10,231 nucleotides of DNA. It comes from Flavobacteriaceae bacterium. Lineage in GTDB: Bacteria > Bacteroidota > Bacteroidia > Flavobacteriales > Flavobacteriaceae. The position numbers and the translations under genes were made by a program. Location: contig JABSPN010000015.1 in assembly GCA_013214425.1 (NCBI GenBank), positions 1,877 to 12,107 on the forward strand, in the 5' to 3' direction. Positions 6,531 through 10,231 of this stretch are shown one piece after another. Within the stretch, counting starts at the first letter, position 1, and each line of letters starts with the position of its first letter. Under the pieces are notes generated by a model. It saw only the letters and a list, made by a program, of their open reading frames with translations, had not been told where the DNA came from and ran no database searches.

Positions 6531-7974
6531 TCAACTCATTTTTTACTTCTAAAATTAACGTTACATTGTGTTTTTCTATTTCAGATAAAAGATCGTCTAC
6601 ATTGTCATGCTTTGGCTCATACCAGGGTTTGCTATCAAAATATGCTATCCATTTATCTGTTTTAAATTTATATCCATATTCAGCAAAAATCTCATTTCGC
6701 ATAATGTCTAAATCTTCTATGGAGTAATGACTGGTTAAATAGAGCCCAAATCCCCCATCACTTTTGTTTTTTTCTCTTGTAAAACAATCGTAAAAATCTT
6801 CTCTTTTGAGCTTTTTCTGTTTTGTAAAGCCAAAGACTCTGTTGGAACCAAATTGCTCTATCTCTCCGTTATCTTTTATCTGATAATACAAGTATATTGG
6901 CATAGAATGATAGCGCTTGTAGCTTTCTGAGTTTTGAATGTACTTTTTTACTTCTAAAACATTATCAGAAATAAAATGCATATTCAAAACTTCATCTCCA
7001 CAAAAATGAAAAGCGTTATCGTTATAGCTTTCGTGAATTCTTTTTACATAAAAATCCTCATTTTCAGTATTTATAGTCACCAAATGTTGTTTCTCCAATT
7101 CATAGCCTCTACCATCTACTCCTTCCTCAAAAAAATTAGTGATAAAAGCAAAAATTTTATCCCCTACTCCCTTACTTTGATTAACCTCACTTCTACTCTC
7201 TATTAGCCCAAATCCTTCTTCCGCATTTAAGATATTTTCTACCTTTTCCGGCAAGACTCCAAATTGATTTAAGTATGTAGGAGTGAAAACAACTCCATTT
7301 CCTTCATAAGGATCACCCTCATAATGCTCATAATATGGGTCATTTAATGGCACTACTGATTTGTCAAAATAATCAAAGGACAATGTTTTAAAAATATCAG
7401 CGTTTCTTGGTTTTTCATTGTCATTAAGTATTTCTTCCTTTCCTGACTCTGTTATTTTATAGTAAATCTGTTCAATTTTACCAATGGCGATTTCATCACC
7501 TATTGGCGGATAAATAATGTCAAATTCACAGGGAACAAGATGCCCATTAGTGTAATTAACCAATCCTACTAAATGGCGTTTTCTTATTTCTACATAATCT
7601 TTAACAGTTAAATCTGGATTAAAAATTTCATCATATTCAACTGGTAAAATTTCTTTCATCTGCTGATTTACAATACCATACTTTTCCCAAGTCTTTCCTT
7701 TATTACCAACATAAAAAAGTAATCCTTCATAGGTTTGAGCATAATATGATAAGCTATTGTACACTGAATCCAATTGCTGAACATATGCGGCTACTTCTTC
7801 TTTGTGAGCAAACTCTATTTGGCGTAAAGGTTCATCCTCTTCTTCTTGAGCTAAACGTGTTTCAATATCATCTTCTGATGCTTCAAATTGCGCTTCAATG
7901 ATCTCTTTTTTAGGCTTATCTTTTCCGCAGGAAAAAGCCATCACGCAACATAGGGTAAGAATTATTTTATTCAT
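6472..7974 (-). CDS. Lipoprotein with WG-like repeats and C-terminal YARHG domain
   Basis: This is a 500-residue predicted lipoprotein of unknown function. I start it at the ATG at 7974, which gives MNKIILTLCCVMAFSC, a clear lipoprotein signal with the lipidated Cys at 16. The reading frame could be extended to 8046, but that would translate through the intrinsic terminator and bury the signal. After an acidic linker (about 25-50), residues about 83-156 hold two units of the WG beta-repeat type (YGIVN..MKEILPVEYDEI, then VGLVN..GHLVPCEFDII), with the tryptophan replaced. Residues about 412-476 match the YARHG domain: the core reads RNEIFAEYGYKF, followed by PWYEP. YARHG domains are usually extracytoplasmic and their ligand is not firmly established. 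The middle part is charged and I do not recognise it. It overlaps the DUF2306 gene downstream, which suggests a two-gene unit. Confidence 0.82.
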   Translation of the reverse strand: MNKIILTLCCVMAFSCGKDKPKKEIIEAQFEASEDDIETRLAQEEEDEPLRQIEFAHKEEVAAYVQQLDSVYNSLSYYAQTYEGLLFYVGNKGKTWEKYGIVNQQMKEILPVEYDEIFNPDLTVKDYVEIRKRHLVGLVNYTNGHLVPCEFDIIYPPIGDEIAIGKIEQIYYKITESGKEEILNDNEKPRNADIFKTLSFDYFDKSVVPLNDPYYEHYEGDPYEGNGVVFTPTYLNQFGVLPEKVENILNAEEGFGLIESRSEVNQSKGVGDKIFAFITNFFEEGVDGRGYELEKQHLVTINTENEDFYVKRIHESYNDNAFHFCGDEVLNMHFISDNVLEVKKYIQNSESYKRYHSMPIYLYYQIKDNGEIEQFGSNRVFGFTKQKKLKREDFYDCFTREKNKSDGGFGLYLTSHYSIEDLDIMRNEIFAEYGYKFKTDKWIAYFDSKPWYEPKHDNVDDLLSEIEKHNVTLILEVKNELNEKGDELLKEKETYVWVAG

Positions 7975-7996
7975 GTTAGTAGAATTTAATCTCGTT

Positions 7997-8004
7997 CTAA
8001 GATA
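7997..8004 (-). promoter_or_regulatory. Weak candidate -7 box for the YARHG lipoprotein gene
   Basis: On the minus strand 8004-7997 reads TATCTTAG, sharing seven of eight positions with TAnnTTTG and lying 22 bases upstream of the ATG. It abuts the terminator of the preceding gene, and no TTG is found at -33. Read-through past the terminator is the alternative source of expression. Confidence 0.25.
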
Positions 8005-8008
8005 ATAA

Positions 8009-8038
8009 AAAAAGCCGTTTCTTACGAAACGGCTTTTT
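8009..8038 (-). terminator. Intrinsic terminator of the OmpA/PD40 gene
   Basis: A 13-bp perfect stem (AAAAAGCCGTTTC with GAAACGGCTTTTT) closes a 4-base loop. On the minus strand it is followed by a run of T (TTTTTTTATT). It begins 21 bases after the OmpA gene stop, giving a textbook rho-independent terminator that isolates the OmpA gene from the YARHG lipoprotein gene. Confidence 0.92.
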
Positions 8039-8059
8039 AACCCCAACTAAATTATAATC

Positions 8060-9667
8060 CTATTTTATAATTACGAACTCAATTCTACGATTCAGTTCAT
8101 ATTGTTCTTCTGAACAATCTGATCCACAATCGAATAATGGCTGAGTCTCACCATAACCGTTAGACACTAATCTGTTTCCATCAATTCCGTTAGCAATTAA
8201 GAACTTCATAGCAGATGCAGCTCTTTTCTTAGATAGTGATAAGTTATATGCATCACGTCCTCTTGAATCTGTATGCGCATTGATTTCAATCTTCATATCA
8301 GGATTCGCGTTTAATACATCAACTATTTTATTTAATGAGATTGTAGATTCTTTCTTGATCAACCACTTGTCGTAATCGAAATAGATATTTTCGATTGCGA
8401 TCATCATCTTATCGTCAACTTCTACGATTTCAGCTTGACTTGGATCCATTTCAACAGTCATAGCAAAATCTTTTGTTCTTCCCGTGTTAGATTCGAAATC
8501 AACGATGTTATCATCAAATCCGTCACGAGTAGTTTTGATTGTATACACATCAAATGGATCAATATCGAATTCAAACTTCGCTTCTTCAGTAGTAGTTTTA
8601 GTAGCTACTACATTTCCTTCTTCGTCGATTAATTCGATTACTGTATTTGGTAACGGAATTCTTGTTTCTCTATCAACAACAGTTCCTTGAATAGTTTGAG
8701 TGATATCTTCTTTGATATACTTATAGATATCAGACTTTCCTTTTCCTTCAGCTCTATCTGATGTAAAATAACCTCTATCTTTAGAAGACATGATAAACGC
8801 ATAGTCATCTGCCTCACTATTGATAGTAGTCCCTAAGTTTAATGGTCTTACATAGTTATCAAATACTCTCTTTGCTCTGTAAACGTCTAATCCACCTAAA
8901 GAGTTGTGTCCGTTAGAAGAGAAATATAAGTGCTTATTGTCAGGAGACATATAAGGATACTTCTCATCATCAGCAGTATTTATTTCTGAACCAAGATTAA
9001 CAGGAGTTCCTAATGCTCCGTTTTCATGAATATCTACATAATAGATATCATATCCTCCTAATCCACCTTCCATATTAGAAGTAAAGAACATTCTTTTTCC
9101 ATCAGTAGTAATTGATGGGTTTTCGATTGAATAATCAGTTCCACTAAAAGGAATTAATTCTTCGTTAACCCATTTTCCCGTTTGTACTTTATCTAAAACT
9201 GCTCTGTATAATTGATATTTTTCAGAATTCTCTTGCGTGTTTCTTGTATAATAGATTACTTTTTGGTCTGGTGTAAAAGCAACAGATCCTTCACTACTTA
9301 ATGTATTGATGATTCTTGAGAATAATAATGGTCTCGATAAGTTTCCGTATTGATCGATATCAGCACAGAATAACTCTGTATAAGACTCATTTGTCAATTT
9401 GTCTTTTGTACCACCTAATCCACCAATCTTTCTAGCAGAAATAATGATGTATTTACCCATAAAGAAAGTTGAACCGTATTCAGTGTACTTTGTATTAACT
9501 CCAGCGTCAAAAATGGTGAAGTTAAAATCTGCAATAAACATTGGCTTAGCTTTTAAATCGATTAAGTTCGCGTAATCGTCTCCAACGTTTTGTTGGCTTG
9601 GTCCTTGAGCAACAGCTCCCCATGCTGTTGTTAAAATAATTGTTAGTGTTAATAGTAAATTTCTCAT
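8060..9667 (-). CDS. OmpA-family outer membrane protein with PD40 propeller
   Basis: This is a 535-residue exported protein expected to lie on the periplasmic side of the outer membrane and bind peptidoglycan. Residues 1-20 are a signal peptide cut after AVA. Residues about 65-330 contain PD40/WD40-like propeller blades; typical blade cores are FTPDQKVIYYT, ITTDGKRMFFTSN, MSPDNKHLYFSSN and RGYFTSD, with GGLGGYDIYY and SLGGLDVYR closing blades. Residues about 335-405 fit a carboxypeptidase-regulatory-like beta-sandwich (IQGTVVD...PLPNTVIEL). Residues about 425-535 are an OmpA C-terminal domain: IYFDYDKW, HTDSRG with D467, NLSLSKKRA with R482, and NRRIEF; the Asp/Arg pair normally binds diaminopimelate. 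C514 and C518 may form a disulfide. The layout resembles T9SS-associated PorE but without an evident N-terminal TPR. It has its own leader and terminator, so it is probably a single-gene transcript. Confidence 0.93.
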   Translation of the reverse strand: MRNLLLTLTIILTTAWGAVAQGPSQQNVGDDYANLIDLKAKPMFIADFNFTIFDAGVNTKYTEYGSTFFMGKYIIISARKIGGLGGTKDKLTNESYTELFCADIDQYGNLSRPLLFSRIINTLSSEGSVAFTPDQKVIYYTRNTQENSEKYQLYRAVLDKVQTGKWVNEELIPFSGTDYSIENPSITTDGKRMFFTSNMEGGLGGYDIYYVDIHENGALGTPVNLGSEINTADDEKYPYMSPDNKHLYFSSNGHNSLGGLDVYRAKRVFDNYVRPLNLGTTINSEADDYAFIMSSKDRGYFTSDRAEGKGKSDIYKYIKEDITQTIQGTVVDRETRIPLPNTVIELIDEEGNVVATKTTTEEAKFEFDIDPFDVYTIKTTRDGFDDNIVDFESNTGRTKDFAMTVEMDPSQAEIVEVDDKMMIAIENIYFDYDKWLIKKESTISLNKIVDVLNANPDMKIEINAHTDSRGRDAYNLSLSKKRAASAMKFLIANGIDGNRLVSNGYGETQPLFDCGSDCSEEQYELNRRIEFVIIK

Positions 9668-9682
9668 ATTTTGGTTTTTTAC

Positions 9683-9702
9683 AACACCTATTTATCGGTG
9701 TT
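9683..9702. promoter_or_regulatory. Small hairpin in the OmpA/PD40 gene leader
   Basis: AACACC (9683-9688) and GGTGTT (9697-9702) can pair around an 8-base loop, placing a 6-bp stem 15 bases upstream of the ATG at 9667. This is close to where ribosomes load, so it might modulate translation. No T tract follows, so it is not a terminator. Confidence 0.35.
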
Positions 9703-9788
9703 TAATTTGAACAAAAACGAAATGTTGTTTTTTGGGGTTTGATGTTAAATGAATAACACTCGTTTGTTGTTTGTTAATTTTTATGAGG

Positions 9789-9796
9789 CAAATATA
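9789..9796 (-). promoter_or_regulatory. Candidate Bacteroidota -7 box for the OmpA/PD40 gene
   Basis: Read on the minus strand, 9796-9789 is TATATTTG, an exact match to TAnnTTTG. A TTG lies upstream with only 14 bases between, shorter than the usual 17-23. Transcription from here would give a leader of about 115 bases, rich in A and C (AACAAACAACAAACG), before the start codon at 9667. Confidence 0.5.
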
Positions 9797-10020
9797 TATT
9801 GCTAAATCCTCAATAAAAAATCAATATGAGTTATTTATGACTTGATTTTAGGCATTTTACAATGAATAAAATGCAATAAAACTATGTTAACATGTCTTTT
9901 TTTGAAGATTATTCAATTATTCAGATAATTAATGAATACTTGCTAAATAACAGGCTGTTTCGGTGAAAGGTAAATAATATCGACGAAATGCTTAACCTAT
10001 GTTAATTTTTCGATGAATGG

Positions 10021-10231
10021 TTATTTTTCTACAATAATAAATTCGATTCTTCTGTTCAATTCGTGCTCATCGTCTGTACATTCTTTAGACAAACAATCGA
10101 TAATTGGCTGATTTTCACCGTATCCTTGTGAAGTTAATCTGGAAGATGAAATACCGCTACTAATTAAATATTTCATGGTAGAAGCTGCTCTTCTTTTTGA
10201 AAGTTGAAGGTTATAAGGATTACTTCCTCTG
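10021..10231 (-). CDS. OmpA-family protein, last 70 residues (5' end outside window)
   Basis: The minus strand is open from the window edge to a TAA at 10023-10021 and encodes the end of an OmpA C-terminal domain. It reads RGSNPYNLQLSKRRAAS, then RLTSQGYGENQP, a two-cysteine loop (IIDCLSKEC), and HELNRRIEF. Each block lines up with the OmpA/PD40 protein beside it (RGRDAYNLSLSKKRAAS, RLVSNGYGETQP, LFDCGSDC, YELNRRIEF), so the two are paralogues in tandem. The conserved arginine of the SKRRA segment fits peptidoglycan binding; the matching aspartate lies outside the window. Whether it also has a PD40 propeller cannot be seen. The 353-base gap to the next gene suggests separate transcription. 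Confidence 0.92.
   Translation of the reverse strand, partial: RGSNPYNLQLSKRRAASTMKYLISSGISSSRLTSQGYGENQPIIDCLSKECTDDEHELNRRIEFIIVEK

Larger units (their letters stand above)
9668..10020. other. 353-base intergenic stretch between two OmpA-family genes
   Basis: There is no credible gene here on either strand. It holds the candidate promoter and leader of the OmpA/PD40 gene (right end about 9796). Further upstream it is very AT-rich, with a 7-bp stem (GCATTTT 9852-9858 with AAAATGC 9868-9874), a 10-base palindrome ATGTTAACAT (9884-9893), and a repeated CTATGTTAA (9882-9890 and 9997-10005). I find no strong intrinsic terminator for the gene ending at 10021. Confidence 0.6.

Noticed and set aside
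7975..8046. Extending the YARHG lipoprotein 24 residues upstream to an ATG at 8046.
   Set aside because: The extra codons run through the intrinsic terminator at 8009-8038 and would place a proper lipoprotein signal inside the protein; the ATG at 7974 fits far better.
9852..9874. GCATTTT/AAAATGC stem as terminator of the partial OmpA gene.
   Set aside because: The stem is AT-rich with a 9-base loop, lacks a T run on the minus strand, and lies about 150 bases beyond the stop codon.
9884..9893. Palindrome ATGTTAACAT as a regulator binding site, with a partial copy near 10000.
   Set aside because: Ten-base AT-rich palindromes arise easily by chance in this composition and there is no regulator gene nearby.
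1..10231. Search for a defence island, CRISPR array, prophage, insertion sequence or tRNA.
   Set aside because: I saw no regularly spaced repeats, transposase or phage-like proteins, long terminal inverted repeats or tRNA-like cloverleaf.

Overview
The window reads as an AT-rich chromosomal segment from a member of the Bacteroidota, most likely a Flavobacteriaceae. Four things point there: Bacteroidota-type -7 boxes (TAnnTTTG) at gene starts, almost no Shine-Dalgarno sequences, several lipoproteins with short signal peptides, and family-typical proteins (OmpA/PD40 proteins, a YARHG-domain lipoprotein, a DUF4369/TlpA-type thioredoxin lipoprotein). Nearly every gene concerns the cell envelope.

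Layout. Bases 1-408 (+) hold the C-terminal half of fabD (fatty acid synthesis), closed by a strong hairpin at 445-471 that lies between convergent genes. Next comes a four-gene minus-strand run, read from 4561 down to 480: a DegT/StrS-type sugar aminotransferase, a TlpA-like thioredoxin lipoprotein, galE, and a small lipoprotein resembling GldH. Gaps between the first three genes are only 6-25 bases. The run probably starts from a promoter just upstream of 4561, in a 97-base divergent region shared with waaA (kdtA, Kdo transferase), which runs rightward from 4659 to 5900. waaA and the next minus-strand gene, a DUF2306 membrane protein, overlap tail to tail by 27 bases, with a hairpin spanning that overlap. 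The DUF2306 gene in turn overlaps the end of an upstream lipoprotein gene (7974-6472, WG-like repeats plus a YARHG domain). A clear intrinsic terminator at 8009-8038 separates this pair from a large OmpA-family protein (9667-8060; PD40 propeller, carboxypeptidase-regulatory-like domain, OmpA C-terminus). After a 353-base non-coding stretch with the presumed promoter, the window ends inside a second OmpA-family gene on the same strand. Its last 70 residues are a close paralogue of the first.

How the genes fit together. waaA, galE and the aminotransferase supply inner-core lipopolysaccharide and nucleotide-sugar steps, and fabD supplies fatty acids. The OmpA proteins would anchor the outer membrane to peptidoglycan, and the three lipoproteins probably face the periplasm or outer membrane. 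I saw no tRNA, rRNA, CRISPR array, insertion sequence, phage or defence gene. The region is mainly ordinary housekeeping envelope DNA, and I found no convincing new system. The more unusual points are the TlpA protein without a cis-proline motif, a Cys/His cluster in the aminotransferase, the coding-embedded hairpin, and the uncharacterised lipoprotein/DUF2306 pair.
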